Shown: positions 12,363 through 13,366 of the stretch, piece by piece
Numbering within the stretch: the stretch's first letter is position 1
Layout of the letters: each line of letters starts with the position of its first letter
Assembly: GCA_023701165.1 (NCBI GenBank)
Contig: JAMPXL010000003.1
Location: 1-13,366, forward strand
Direction of reading: 5' to 3'
Source: Geothrix sp.
GTDB lineage: Bacteria; Acidobacteriota; Holophagae; Holophagales; Holophagaceae
Length of the DNA: 13,366 nucleotides
Made by a program: the position numbers and the translations under genes
Notes under the pieces: generated by a model
What the model was told of the DNA's origin: nothing
What the model saw: only the letters and a program-made list of their open reading frames with translations
Databases searched by the model: none

Positions 12363-13366
<1,004 letters not shown>

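Overview
The window is GC-rich (roughly two-thirds G+C) bacterial chromosome, densely packed, with housekeeping genes on both strands. It shows no phage genes, transposases, CRISPR arrays or tRNAs. Gene content (split transketolase, bacterial deoxyhypusine synthase homologue, MotA/MotB, a CheZ-like protein, a split mannose-1-phosphate guanylyltransferase/cupin pair) and codon use make me guess an Acidobacteriota of the Holophaga/Geothrix type. That assignment is an inference from memory of such genomes, not a search result.

Layout, left to right. (1) Minus strand, 1-2481: the N-terminal transketolase subunit, then argS, which runs off the left edge. (2) Plus strand, 2583-3435: a promoter, rpsT with a strong terminator, a near-exact second copy of the rpsT tail plus terminator, then a small secreted DUF5329/YfeK-like protein. 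(3) 3437-5102: gluQ (minus) and a membrane-anchored methyltransferase (plus), whose start codons overlap on opposite strands. (4) 5122-5199: a perfect 27-bp inverted repeat between convergent genes. (5) 5215-8092: a deoxyhypusine synthase-like gene (minus) divergent from motA-motB (plus). (6) 8112-12279: a minus-strand run that looks like one operon: CheZ-like phosphatase, basic-tailed small exported protein, pfkA, mannose-1-phosphate guanylyltransferase, mannose-6-phosphate isomerase-type cupin and LolA-like periplasmic protein, closed by an intrinsic terminator. (7) 12408 to the right edge: the 5' half of thiC.

How the genes fit together. PfkA uses fructose-6-phosphate for glycolysis. The cupin and guanylyltransferase could take the same pool through mannose-6-phosphate and mannose-1-phosphate to GDP-mannose for surface glycans. 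The LolA-like protein at the end of that operon fits an envelope theme. MotA/MotB form the flagellar stator, and the CheZ-like protein would act on phosphorylated CheY, so motility genes flank the sugar genes. Transketolase and ThiC both concern thiamine (cofactor use and pyrimidine synthesis respectively), but nothing in the sequence links them.

I do not see a clearly new multi-gene system. The most interesting items are the deoxyhypusine synthase homologue, the FAM173-like membrane methyltransferase head-to-head with gluQ, the CheZ-like protein inside a sugar operon, the split ManC, the duplicated rpsT terminator and the 27-bp palindrome.
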